Below are positions 40,900 to 53,805 of a stretch of DNA of 64,000 bases, in pieces (within the stretch, counting starts at the first letter, position 1; every line of letters starts with the position of its first letter). Below the pieces are notes generated by a model, which was not told the origin of the DNA, ran no database searches, and was given only the letters and a program-made list of their open reading frames with translations. The translations under genes were made by a program, and so were the position numbers. Location: positions 15,834,651-15,898,650 of the forward strand of contig NC_056548.1 in the NCBI RefSeq assembly GCF_910596095.1. Direction: 5' to 3'. This DNA comes from Thunnus maccoyii. Lineage: Eukaryota > Chordata > Actinopteri > Scombriformes > Scombridae.

Positions 40900-42985
40900 A
40901 CTCTAGGAGATTGCATTTTCCACCATTTTATAATCTTTATAGACTAAACGATTAAGGGAGAAAATAATCACTAATTAATAATCTTTAGTTGAGTGGAGGG
41001 AGAGGAAGAGCATTCCTCTCTCTCTGAAGTTAGTGATTTTGGATTTGCATTTTGGACAAATATTTTGAATTGTGTATATCCTTAAAAGCACCTCCAGACA
41101 GATTATTGTTGCTAAAGATTCAACTAGTGCCTCAAGTCAAGATAACAGATCTTCTTTGAAGAATTGGACAGTTTTGGAGCAAGATTTTTTAATAGTTTTT
41201 TAATACTTAGTGTTTCAAAGTGAAATACCCTCAGTGTAATTCTCCCGTCTCACCAGGAAGAGATGCTGTTTAGACAGCTGTCACTCTCTCTTCCCTCTGC
41301 TCCAACTTTCCAAAGTCTGAGACATGCAGAGTCTAAGTGGACTAAATGAGTGTCACCAGGTCCTAATGCCATTAGGCGCTGTTGTAATTCACTGAAACTG
41401 ATTATATTAGAGGGAGGACATGATGCTCTCACGATGTCCCACTAACAAAGCCTGCCTTCAGGCCACAGCTACTCTTATGGCAAACAAGAAGAGAGAGATA
41501 GAGTAAGGGGAAACGAGGCTAGAAATGCAAATTCAACTTAACAAAGCTGCTGATATGAAACTTTTCTGAAAGGGGGTCTGTGCAATGTATATTGTTTGCA
41601 TTTATAAAACCTCAGCATGCATTTGACTGTCTGTGCATGTTTATCTCCATATGTAGTATGTAAATTAACTACATCTATTAAAATACATAACATACACCAA
41701 AGCTTTAATAATGAATACAGATTTGTGCCTATTGCAGAGCCTCGCTGATGTCAGTGTTACATATAAATACACTGAATATATTAATGTTAATACTGGTGTG
41801 TGTTATTAATGTGTGTATGTGTTAAAAACTTATAATATACCATCACCTGCTCTCCCAAGGCCATTCATAAAAAAGTATAAAAAACCAGACAGAAAGAGGA
41901 GAGGAAATATTAATCAATGTCTACAATTAAATAGATAATATTTTATTATCCCAATAAAGCTGACTTTGTGTGCACCAACATCCTCAAACTACGTCATCTT
42001 CTGGGTACAGCACATAAAAGCACAGAAACACAGACTTGCTGCCACTTTGTGTTTTTGTCAGGTTTGCTGCTCATATCTCTTTCTTTTTTGTCCACTGCCT
42101 CTCCTCCTTCTCTGTAGTTTGAGGAGTATTAAATATTTAACACCCAGCTAATGAGGGCCATGCCTCTTGAGCCAGGCTGAGATGTGCGAGCTGAAGGGGC
42201 TGCGTGTCCCGGCATGAAAGGGAGACAGTGGGATTCACCAGATTACTCTTTCAAAGGCCCTGTCGAGTGATGAGATGTTCAATTTAAAAGAGATGAGTTT
42301 TTTCTTTTTAACTCGGAGCCACCTGGGAATTCCTCCACTTCCACTCTCTGTGTTGTGTGTTTGTTTGAGTTGAGAAAGATGTGTGTGTGGGAACGAGAGA
42401 TGAAGATGAAGATAGGAAGAGAGGAAGATGGAGAAAACAGTAACATATGGAAAGAAAACAGTAACATATGGAAATGCACAAAGAGAGTTTCAGGGGTTAT
42501 GTAACTTCAGTATTCCTTATTTTCTGTGCCAGGTATATGAACCCCGGTGACAATAGCCAGACACAGTGTTGATTATCTATGTAGGCTGGAAAGAATTAGA
42601 CTGGGGTGTAGTTTATAAGTTGTACATGTGCACCATTGACCACCTGACCTACAGTGCATTTTTCTGACAATACTTTGCAGATCTTAATTGATTTAACATG
42701 AAAACACCCACAAGAGTTAAAGTTTAATTAATTTTTATTACAACTTGGGTCTCATTTTTTCTATCACTTTTGATATTGTACTCAGGTTTGGTAGCTGCAC
42801 TGACAAATACTTGACTCATAAATTAATTGATTTTTTTTTGGCCACGTGGGGTAGCTGAACAACCTGTAAAAACAACAGTGACATATTATCACAGTATAAA
42901 GTAATTATGAGTGTTTTATAGCAAAAAAATACCTTATTATACATCAGCAGTCACTCAGCAAAAAATGCATTCATATGTTTTCACA
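40900..42985. other. Gene-free stretch
   Basis: A short fragment of the 15745-16097 family (TTTATAGACTAAACGATTAA) lies near 40935. Otherwise AT-rich sequence with no gene seen. Confidence 0.45.
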
Positions 42986-42989
42986 TATG

Positions 42990-43200
42990 TTTCACATGTT
43001 TGTTCACCAGCCGGTTGCTAACTTTTTCTTTCAAACAAAGTTGATGAGATCTGTGAGACTGAACCAAAACAGTAAAGCTGCGTGCAGGGCCATAAAACCA
43101 AAACAGTCATCTGAGAGATACTATAAAGCTCCACAGAGCTGAGAGGAAATGGAGAGTTGGATGATAATTCGCTTGTGGGTTTGTCACTACAAGTGACCAC
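42990..43200 (+). repeat. Interspersed repeat, shorter copy
   Basis: Shares with 46660-47110 the series AAGTTGATGA..AGACTGAA, GATGATAATTC and CACTACAAGTGACC in the same order and orientation. Partial copy. Confidence 0.65.
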
Positions 43201-43209
43201 TTTCACTTT

Positions 43210-45400
43210 ATATAGTGTCATTTGATCTGTTGTTAATATAAGGATATTGATTTACGTAATATGGTTCCTGGATCCTGGATCTCAGCAATTAACTTGCAGA
43301 GTAGAAGGTTATTACTGGTAGGAATGATGTGCTTGTGGATTTATGCTCTGAAACAACAAAGGATTCATCCTCCTATAACCTCTGTCAGTCTGCACTGCAC
43401 AGCCCTGAATCTTCCATCAGCACCTCTTTGTTTATCTTTGTTGAACAGGAAGGATCCGAGCAACATGTGGATTCCTTCTGCATGAATTTCATTCAAACGT
43501 CCTCAGTGTTCATGAGGGTAGTTTGTCATCTCAATGTGCCCGTATGCATGAAGTTTCATGAAGCCTTTAAAGGCCACATATGCTCAATGATTCATCAATT
43601 CTCACTTGATTGCTGAAATGAAGCGACCCAGAGCCGAGTACGGGCTTCTTCTTTCATCTATCAAATTAATCAAGATAAAGCTTTTGAATTCCTATGAGTT
43701 ACTGAGATACAATGAATCTCTCAAGATAAGACGGTTTCAGTTATTTAATGACATAATGGAATCCATATTAATGTTTTTTTTGTCTGATACAGTGTCTGCT
43801 TACATCCACCACATGTCCTGTGTCCTCCTGTGAGAAAAAAATCAGAAGACAAAAGGGAGATTTTTTTTTTATATATATATTTTGGGTTTCATGATGATGG
43901 CCCCAAGTTTTGTAGAAATTTTTTGGAATATCTTTCTCCGTCTGTGTAGATGGAGACCTTGTTTCTATACATCAAACACAAACACAAGAGCTACAGACTT
44001 TGAACAACAACCCACATTAGCTGCCTTGCTGGAGTCTCCTTCTTACGACAGCTGCTTGGACAATAAAGAAGCATTTTTGATATTTCCCCAAATACTTTCT
44101 TTTTTCCATTTAATGATTAAAAAGTCATTGACAATTTTAAAAAAATACAGAAGAACACTGACATTGTTTTAGACTGCAGAAAGCAATGACCAAATGTGAC
44201 TTCAGATGGACTTTAATATCAACTTTAAGGAGGCAATTTTTATAACATCAGCTGTCGTATCTTGACAGTATGACTTTGCTACATTCAGTATGGAAACATT
44301 TTACAAATTCTGTCTTTGTTCCTTATTGAGGTTTTTGTATTGCATGTATGTGTGTAACTGTATCCTCGTGTACCAACCCAGTGATGGTCTGTCTGTCTCT
44401 TACAAAATAGACTATTGTTTGTGAGAGTGAACGCCTTTTGCTATCAATTTATCTCAAGAATTTACTCTAAAATACATCATATTGAAACCAACTGAAGATA
44501 TGAATAGGAGGCATAATCATTTTAACACATCACATCAGAAATGAACAAAAGAATCCACATGTCAGCATAGTGTGAGAGTTCTTGTCTTAGTTCACTTGGC
44601 TGCTTTGGGTACTGTATACTTTACATGTTCAAGTGTTTAAACTTTGATGTATTTCTATACATTTTAAAATGATTGTGATCAAAAAACAAAGAGAAAATGC
44701 CCAGAGTGAGTTACAGCTGTTGTAGTTTCTCCCTCAAAGATGTTTTGATATAAACAGGCACACAAAAGAATATTATACACTCAGACTTTTGACAAATGTT
44801 ACCTGTCAAAAATACACAGGTTAGACTTACAAACTCTGCTATATCACTACTGTTTTATGTCTATTGTTTCTCTGTGGGAAAGCTTCAAAATCTGACCACC
44901 GCCTCTCTTTATACATTTTTTTTTAGATTTGTTTGTTTTCTCAATTTGCTTTTAAAGCAGTGAATAATAAATGTCTGATTGTAAAACCTCTATTGTAGCT
45001 GACCAATGCTGTTCATTGCCATCCGGCTTAATATGACCCACTTTTGTATCAGTTCATTATCGAGTGTTTTATGTCTTTGTCTAACCTCCTTGGAAGTCAC
45101 CATTTATTATTGGGGACATTTAAGATTGTTTGCTCATGGCATCATAGTTAAAATCAGCCATGCTGATTGTCTCTTTTCTACCCCTCTGAGTCTGTGATGA
45201 TGGCACCGCAGACGACTGACCTCTGTTTACACGACTCCCTGAGAGTGTTAAAAACACATTAACATCCCCGTAAATGGAAAAGGTGGAAATGTAAATGAAG
45301 CTTTCCCATTATAGCCATTAACCTACAATAAGGACAACTTCACTGTGACACAACAGGAGGTTAGAGTGAATGAGTGAGTGCACACTAATTAATTAGACCC
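43210..45400. other. Gene-free stretch
   Basis: AT-rich; no gene, RNA or repeat recognised beyond a short T/AT run near 43861-43880. Confidence 0.45.
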
Positions 45401-45401
<1 letters not shown>

Positions 45402-45439
<38 letters not shown>

Positions 45440-45458
45440 TGTGTTTGTGTGTGTGTGT
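45402..45458. repeat. (GT)n microsatellite
   Basis: Imperfect GT repeat, 122 bp before a complementary (AC)n on the same strand. Confidence 0.95.
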
Positions 45459-45578
45459 TAGGGCCAGTGTGTATGTATAGATGTGCTTATAAACCCATTA
45501 AAACAATCAATACTGAAGTGATCGCTTGGAACAACAGATTTGTGTTAATCATTACCTCTTAAACAGCCTTAGTGTGAT

Positions 45579-45579
<1 letters not shown>

Positions 45580-45619
<40 letters not shown>
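45580..45619. repeat. (AC)n microsatellite
   Basis: 20 uninterrupted AC units. Confidence 0.95.
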
Positions 45620-45623
<4 letters not shown>

Positions 45624-46097
45624 CACTTTCAAACACACAGAATTGATTGTGTGCGTATGTGCAGGACGGCAGGATCATCCCACTTTAGTTGACCGAGGCA
45701 GCGACCCAGCCAAACCCAGGACTGTGTTTCACTGAGGCAGACTTTTGGAAACATTGAAAAGACACAGATGACTGAGCGAGGTTTTGCTCGTTGATTGATT
45801 TCAATATAATGAGTGTGACTGTTTTGTGTTAGTCACAGCTCTGAAAAATTGCATTTAAAACTGCTCTCAGAGTTACAGATCAGTTTTCATTGGAGCATTA
45901 CTTATTTTTTACCAAAGAAAACATTCCTACGAAAACTGTTGACAGCGTGTTTTATGGATTATCCAGAGCAGTGGAGATAATGTGGAGTTCAACTTCACTT
46001 GAAAAGTTTTTTCATAGCATATTTTGTATCATTTGAATCGAGCCAGTCATGAGATCCCCTGACTTCTCCTGCACCAACCTGCAGGTTGATATTTCAA

Positions 46098-46150
46098 GGT
46101 TCAACTTTATTGTCATTATACAATACAGGACTACACAATGAAAAACACGC
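46098..46150 (+). repeat. Retroposon fragment
   Basis: TTCAAGGTTCAACTTTATTG followed by TCATTATACAATACAGGACT..CACAATGAAA, a frequent fish interspersed fragment; related to 1145-1400. Confidence 0.6.
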
Positions 46151-46659
46151 TTCTTGGGGGTGGCAGCAGACATATCACCTTTTAAAGATCCCCTCCAGAC
46201 ATGTTTCAAGACGTATAAAAATACACTGCTTTGACCAATAATTTATGTCTGGTATGTTTTTTCCTTAAAAATCCTTAAATTTACATTTCCTTCCTCTCCC
46301 TCACTGAAAAATCCAGAATCTCTGAATGTTTTTCATTTCAAAAGTTTAACTGCTAGGCACAAAATGTCTCCTACTTCACTGTAAACTTCATTCCCAAAGT
46401 CGTCCAATACAACATTACGACCTATTGTGTCCTTTTTCTTGGGAAGAGAGTCAGTGTTTGCACACTTCAAGTTTCCACATCTCAGTTGTGTAAGTTGCAT
46501 ACTGGACCATGACTGGCTCTAAAATTGTGATATAAATACACGCCTTAAATTTTTGGTGGGCAAAGAGAAACTTTCTACTTTAGGCAGATTAATGTGAAAA
46601 CAGCTAAACTTGGAACAAGAAGAAAAACACATTTCTGACTGGAGGAGAACTTTAAGTCG

Positions 46660-47110
46660 ATATGGTGAACTTTTTAGTAAACATTTGCCTATTTACTCAT
46701 TCAACAGACATGGAGCGACATTATCATTCTTTAGGAGTTGTGTTTCTGGCCTCTTGATAAATACAAGTCCAATATTCACTCCCTTTTAGGTCTGCATTCG
46801 GTCTCCACCAAATCCTGACGGAAATATCTGGCTTCTTAGCCGCTAAAGCTCCACTGTGGTCACCAGCTGCAATCTTTGTCTTCTGTTTGGTGCTGGTTGT
46901 GTGGGTTTCATCATAGCTTTTTTAGCGGGAAACAGCTGCCTGCCACAGCTGAAAATGAAGTTGATGAAAGCAAAAAGACTGAAGGCTGGAAATCCAAAAC
47001 AATGAGCTGAAATGCTCCATAGATCTGAGAGGAACTGTAGAGTCAGGTGATAATTCTCTACAGATCTGGCACTACAAGTGACCCATTAGATACTTTACTA
47101 TTTACTTTGC
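46660..47110 (+). repeat. Interspersed repeat, longer copy
   Basis: Runs from TTTTTAGTAAACATTTGCC through GGTCTGCATTCGGTCTCC and AGCGGGAAACAGCTGCCTGCC to CACTACAAGTGACCCATT. Same family as 42990-43200. No ORF. Confidence 0.65.
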
Positions 47111-49731
47111 TATTTTTTAATACTATTATATATATTATATACTATTTTTATACTACTATACTTTATACTTTAACAACTTTGATTATGGCTGCTTTAACTC
47201 CTAAAATAATCCTTATTTGAACTTTGATCACCAAGCAAAGCCTAAAGACCAACCAAACCTCCTCACTTTTACTTATACATGGATTTTTTTAAGACATTTT
47301 GTTCACATGGAAGTGCGAAAACACACACATGCACACACAAATATGTGTGTATGTTTGAACAACCACATACACACCACTCTGTGCACTGCTCTCAAGCTCG
47401 GCCTTTGCAGGCAGCTCATGCTGTTGTGGGGAAATCTGGAGTTTAACTTCCTTCCTTCCCAGCTATTTAACTCTCACACCATTTGACGTGATTTGTGATG
47501 AGATTTTAATTTGTTGTCAATTTGGGAGATCTTGAACCATTCAGGCTGAGATTGATAATGCAGTATAAATGTCCCCCCACCCCCTGCTGTTTTGGCTCTC
47601 TCTCTCTCTTTTACGCACTTACATCCAGCTGGCAGGCCGAGCCACATTCGTTCTGGTGACTTGCGTGCGTGTGTGTGTGTCATGTGTGTGCTTGTGTGTG
47701 TATGTGTTGACATTCCGTGTGTGCAGACGTCCATGACATTCCTGGCTCTGTAAGGACCGCATCATTCCCACCCTGCAAAGTCCATAAACTTCAGAGAGAA
47801 ATGCTCCTCACATCAGTCAGAATAAACAATTCTCAGACCAGATTCAAGTGTAATTTGGGGCTGTGTCTTTCATGATAGCTTTGTGTCTGAACTGTGTACA
47901 TGTTGTGGTTGGGAAAAAAAAAGAATGTTGTTGGTGAATAGGAAACCTGCAACATGAAAGAAATAAGTAAACAGAATGGAGCTATTTAATTTAGGAGCTA
48001 TTTTAAACCTAAACTATTTGCATTTCTAGCCTCCTTTTTCTAGCCTTTTTCTGTTATGTGTTATAGAAATCTTGAGCTCGTTAATTCAGAAATATCAGGA
48101 GTCTTGGATGTCTTATGCAAAAAGATTTACTGAACATTTAATCAATTAAAGAGTCATCTGGGTACACTCAAAGTGCAGTCCTGACACCATGAATGCTACT
48201 CCAGAAGTCTGGAGAAAAAGCTGTCAGCCTGCATAGTTAAACTCCAGATAAGGATTTGCTCCTCAGATGGCCAATAACACCCTGAAGAGAGGTCAGCTGG
48301 ATAATATGGACAATTCCTTCAAATTATGTAATGTGGACACTTTTTATATTTTTTTAAATAATTTGATATGAACATGTATGCAATGACACATACCTGTAAG
48401 TGTACACACTGTATATCAATGTGTAAAAAAAACAATGTCAAAAATATGAGAAGAAAAGAAATAAATGCAATTCTTAAATCAGTCACACAAAGACACAAAT
48501 AGAGTAAGAAAAGTACACATTTTTGGAAGGTGACCTCTTAAAATACAGGATTAATCAACCAGATAGAATATTTTTTACAATATATTTTACAATTCATTGA
48601 CAATTTTTCCATCTTCTTACTTTTTATCCCTCATGTCCAAGTTGTGAACCCCACAGAGATTTGAGCTGAGATTTGAAACGACCAACATCGTTCAAAATGA
48701 TACATTTATGAAAATGTTTGGCATGATTTCTTCTAGGCAGGAATATCCTTGTATCTATTTCACTTCCTTTCAGTGCTAAATTTTGCCAGAAACACAGAGA
48801 TCATAAATTATCTCTGAACAAGTGATCCCAAGACTCTTTGCTTTGACCGGAGAAAGGGGCCTGAAGACAAACTACTTGTGCTAACTTATCACCACACTCA
48901 TCCATCACCCTCCAGTACACATTAACAATGAAATGCACATAAGAGAGTTGCACGGCCATTAATGACAGCAGCTGTGTCATTCCTGTCAGACCCATGTAGA
49001 AAACACAGCCAATGATATACTTTTAATAAATCCATCTGAGTGCAGGTTCTCAGTTCAGAGGAACTAGGCGAGATTCTTTGTTTCCTCTTGGACCAAAATC
49101 CTCTTTTTCCTCCCCCACTATACCTCCTGACATGAAGCTGACACAGCGAGGCATAGCCTCCTCATGCTCCACACTCGAGGTTTATATAGCTGTCAGATTA
49201 ACCAGCTACTGTAGACCGGGTATGTACATCCTCATGGATTTATTTCCTGTCTTCTGTATGGTGATGCAAATACTGTAAAAGTGGAGTCCAGAGGGAGGAG
49301 ACGTCCGTAAGGAATGGTGAAAGCCTGTCGAAGTTATTCCTTAAAGCTGCTGCATGTGTTCAGCTCACATGGAAAAACCCCTTGGATTTACAGTTTCTAG
49401 TTGCCTCTCTTGGCTCCAGCACGCAGAGTCAATTTGTTGTGGAATTTCACAATTTCCTCTTGAGTCAGGAAGGTGTCCCACTTTTTTTTAATGTATCCAT
49501 GAAGACTGGCTCTGTTGATGTAACCTGAAATCTGATGAGTGACTGAACTGCGTAGTGTGTGTCTGTGTTGTAATAACAATTCCCAACCAGCGGTACTTCT
49601 GCAGTTGCCAGGGTGTGTATATGAAAAGATTGTGGAACAAATTGTATGATGCTGATCTTTAATATATTTACTGTCACAATAACAATAAACTACCAATATG
49701 TTTCCCACCGACTTGAGTCAACTGTAACACC
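47111..49731. other. Gene-free stretch
   Basis: Short CA/GT-rich patches near 47320 and 47670-47705. No gene recognised. Confidence 0.45.
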
Positions 49732-50385
49732 TTCAATGAATGGTTTGACATTTTGGGAAATATTTGCTTTCTTGCTGACAGTTACACCAAATCAATATCA
49801 CTCTCACTTCTGTATGCTAAATATAAAGCTACAGCCAGGAGGCGATCAGCTTAGCTTAGCATATTAGTTTAGCAATTGTTTAGTTTGACATTTTGAGAAA
49901 TATAATTATTCGCTTTCTTGCCGAGGGTTAGTTGAGACTGATAACACACTCGCGTCTGTGCGCTAAATATGAAGCTACAGCGGGAAGGTGATTAGCTTAG
50001 CTTAGCATAAAAACTGAAAACAAGAGGAAACAGTTAGCCTGGTTCTGTCAAAAATTAAACAAATCTGCCTAGCAGCGCCTTTAAAGCTCACTAATTAACA
50101 CCTTTGGAGTCTTGTTATCATAGTGAGGTTGCCAGGGAACCAGCGGGATTTTGTGCGGATTAAACAAAGATATAACGTGTTATTTAATGAGCTTCAGAGG
50201 TGCTGATAGGCTGGTAGGATAGCCGTTGCCCCGTTTTCAGTCTTTATGCCAAGCTAAGCTAACTGCCTCCTGGCTGTAGCTTCATATTTAGTGTACAGAC
50301 ATCAGAGGGTAATCAATCTCATGTATCTCTTGGCAAGAAAGCCAAAAAAGCATATTTTCCCAAAATTTCAAACTGTTCCTTTAAC
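49732..50385. repeat. Palindromic MITE with duplicated left end
   Basis: TTTGACATTTTG..GAAATA appears at 49742 and again at 49883, each followed by ATGCTAAATATAAAGCTACAG-type and AGCTTAGCTTAGCAT blocks. The complementary right arm is at 50240-50385 (CTAAGCTAACTGCCTCCTGG to AAATTTCAAACTG). The outer copy therefore has its left about 140 bp present twice. No ORF. Confidence 0.85.
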
Positions 50386-51169
50386 ACCACATGCTGCAAA
50401 TGAGAGTTTGTGAAAACAATTTATTACTGAGTAGAGATGTCAAAATAGATTGTTAAAAGTAATGGGAAAATGGTTGAAATGTCCAGTCTGCCACTCCAGA
50501 TGGTACAGTTGTAGTGCTATCGTAAACTTGACCAAACATCAAAAAAGATAGACCAGTCATTGCTAAACACGGTAATTGTAACAATATACACTTTTATATG
50601 ATTTATAATATTGTAATATCCATTAGAACATGACAATGAAAGTGTACGCTCATCTGATCGGGCTTTGCGTTTTCATCTATCCCTCCTCAGAGCTGAGAAA
50701 ACAAACAAAGCTTCAGTTGAACAATTCACATCTTTTCTGTTAGTTGTTAGCACTTCAGTGTTGTTGATTTCTAATCAAAGGGTCTTTGTCTGTTGTAGGA
50801 GACACAGTTTCTGTGTGTGATTGTTGATCCTTGCTGGCAGCTGTTTATGAGTAAATATTGATTTAGAATTCAAAAATGCTCAAACATGGGGATTAACGCA
50901 GGCCATGCAGCTCCAAGTCTTTTATTGCTGTCAGATTAAAACGATGGGAGATATAAAACTGGGCAGCCTGAAAAGCAACTGTTGGTTTTGATGGGAAAGC
51001 AGTAAAAAAATGCAGTTTTAAACAAGCATGCCCATTGCCTAACTGAAACACTAGCACATGATATAAGATACAAGACAGAGTTTCTTATATCCTCAAGTCA
51101 TCCATGTACACACAAAAATGTAATGACAGATCGCAAATGTGAAAAAAATACCAGTTACACTGCAGTATT
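50386..51169. other. Gene-free stretch
   Basis: No feature recognised. Confidence 0.45.
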
Positions 51170-52083
51170 CAGTGGTGGAAGAAGTATTCAGAGCCTTTAC
51201 TCAAGTAAAAGTGCCAACACAGCAATGTAAAAAAAACTCCATTACAAGTAAAAGTCCTGCATGAAAAATCCTACCTAAGTAAAAGTGCATAAGTATTAGC
51301 AGCAAAATGTACTCAAAGTATTGCAGTAAAAGTCGTGGTTTGGTCCCTCTGACTGATATATTATTGTATATGACATCATTAGATTATTAATACTGAAGCA
51401 TCAGTGTGTAAGCAGCATGTTACTGTTGTAGCTGCTGGAAGTGGAGCTAGTTTGAACTACTTCATATACAGTTAGCTAGTTTAGTCCCGTGGATCCCAAC
51501 CTAGGGGGCGGGCCCCTCCAAAGGGTCACCAGATAAATCTGAGGGGTCGTGAGATGATTAATGGGAGAGGACAGAAGAAAAAACAAAGTTCTGATACACA
51601 AATCTGTTTTTAGTTTTTTTTGACTTTTTCTCTGATCTTTGATTTTAGGTGAAATATTGGATCATTTGAACATTTATTGAAATGAAAACATGTGAGAAGT
51701 TTAGAGGGAAAAATCACTATTTGGTGGAGCTGTTAACAACTCATAGACATCTGAAATGTGACCCCGACTGCACACTGCTTTTTGTAAGATGTCAAAAGCC
51801 AAAAAGGTTGGAAACCACTGGTTTTATCTTTAACATTGTGTTGTATTTTAATTTTAGCCTGTTATATTGTCTATTGTGCAAAATCTTTATCTGAAGAGTA
51901 ACTAAAGCTGACAAATAAATAATTAAAAAGTTCAGTAAAAAGTACAATATTTCCTTCTGAAATGTAGTGGAGTGGAAGTATAAAGTAGCATAAAATGGAA
52001 ATATTCAAGTAAAGTACAAGTACCTCAAAATTGTACTTAAGTACAGCACTTGAGTAAATGTACTTAGTTACTTTCCACCACTG
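51170..52083. mobile_element. hAT-like element, interrupted by a nested element
   Basis: Left end CAGTGGTGGAAGAAGTATTC pairs imperfectly with right end GTTACTTTCCACCACTG. It is flanked by GCAGTATT (51162-51169) and GCAGCATC (52084-52091), a 6/8 match that suits an aged 8-bp hAT target-site duplication. No transposase is encoded. The element at 51487-51820 sits inside it. Confidence 0.8.
51487..51820. mobile_element. Nested hAT-like MITE
   Basis: Left end CCGTGGATCCCAACCT pairs with right end AGGTTGGAAACCACTG. It is flanked by GTTTAGTC (51479-51486) and GTTTTATC (51821-51828), again 6/8. About 334 bp, non-coding, inserted after the outer element. Confidence 0.8.
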
Positions 52084-52091
52084 GCAGCATC

Positions 52092-53464
52092 TGCTCTTTG
52101 GTAATGGCATAATCATCACATCAAACACAAAACCTCAGCTGACCGCTCGAAACACAACAGTTTCCACACATCTGTCCTGTATGACATGGTTCTCTTGGTC
52201 ACAGAACGTCACTAGTTTGGTTTTCAAGGGATTAATTGATCTAGTATGAATAGAAAAGTCCATCTATGTGGGAAAGTAAATCCATGGCATCAAATACAAT
52301 GCATGGATTTATTCCATTGTATGAAATACATGCAACAAGACCAGTCCACGCTGTGCCGAACGCAGATTTAAACCTCAAATTAGTATTTGCCCTGCAGGTC
52401 TCTCTGCAGTATGCAGTTTGTGTTGACTAGGGAGAATTCGCAGCATCAGATTTTTGCTGCTTCTGCTATGTTCAAAAGCCAAATCCTGGAGAAGAATGAG
52501 AGGTTGGCTAGGTGAAGGACAAGCAGGTCGCTCTTTCAGCCTGCATTCAGCGCCGTCATTGTATTCCTATTACCTCATCGCTTCCTTTAAGGGATAGAAA
52601 ACAGACAGTCAGCATTTCTTAAGTAGTTACGCTGCACTCTTTTGGCTCCCCAGTTCGTGAAAGTTGGATACTATTCTGCTCTATTAGATTATAGATTTTT
52701 ACAAAGAGAGCACTTGTGGAAATAAATACGAAAGGCAAAACAAGCTCATATGAATGAATAAACGCGTTAGTTGCACAGAAAAGGGCAAACAAAAGTAACA
52801 GTTGTAGACATGATTCAACAGAGTATTTGTTATATTTCATTTCAGAATTACAACTTTTGTTCAAATACAAATGTTCTTCTGAAGCTTTCATTACATGTTT
52901 ATGAACAAAAATGCATTAGTTTTACCAGCTGTGGCCAAATTGTTAACATCTTTTTCCTCTCAGCTATTTGTTTTCAGTCATTAAAACACATTAGGTGAAC
53001 ACAGTTTAACAACCTCTAATAAATCATTAGTGACCCTTGTGTTGAAACATTAGGCTCACATTGCAGCCCTCTGGAGTTTTTCTGATGTTTTAATGATGCA
53101 GTGGTTGAGATATTGATGGTGTCCACATTTTCTATTGAAACCATTCCTATTTTGAGTCTGTTTTGTATCACTCTTTTGCACTGATACTGAACACACCAGC
53201 TGCTTGTAACATATTTATGTTGTACTTTTAGTCAATGTCCCTTGAGTTTTTGAGCATTTGACCCACACCCTTTTATAAATGAGGAGATGCCTTCATATTT
53301 ACGTCTTTTTGAAGTCATGAAAATGCAGAAATGGATGCTCACTCTGAAACACAATCACATATTTCATGTCTCCCACATTGGGTTGTTATATTTGAGTAAT
53401 TACTGAAATATTTCTTTATTATTCTTACAATATTACATCATTACACATCCACACTCTCTGAAGA
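52092..53464. other. Gene-free stretch
   Basis: No gene or clear repeat recognised. Confidence 0.45.
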
Positions 53465-53805
53465 CTACAAACACAGTGGTGCTTTGAGCAAAATGCTAAC
53501 GTCAGCATGCTAATATGCTCACAATGACAGTACTAACATGCAGATGCTGAGCAGGTGTAATGTTAGCCTTGTTCACCATCTTAGTTTAGCATGTTAGCAT
53601 GCTAACATTTGCAGTACAGCTGAGGCTCATGGGAATGTCACTATTACAAGTCTTAAACCAAAGTATTAGGGCATGTCAAGAGATCACCAAAGTCTGTAGG
53701 ATTAATCATCTGGGCATCAGGAATGTCTGTACAAAATTTCATGGTAATCCATCTAATACTAGCTATTTCGTTTTGGATCGAAGTGGCCGACCATTCACAG
53801 ATTGA
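53465..53805 (+). repeat. Interspersed repeat, copy 2
   Basis: GCATGCTAATATGCTCACAA..TTAGCATGTTAGCATGCTAA..TCTGTACAAAATTTCATGG..ATCCATCTAATA. Most complete of the three copies (others 16796-17090 and 40065-40165). Confidence 0.7.
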
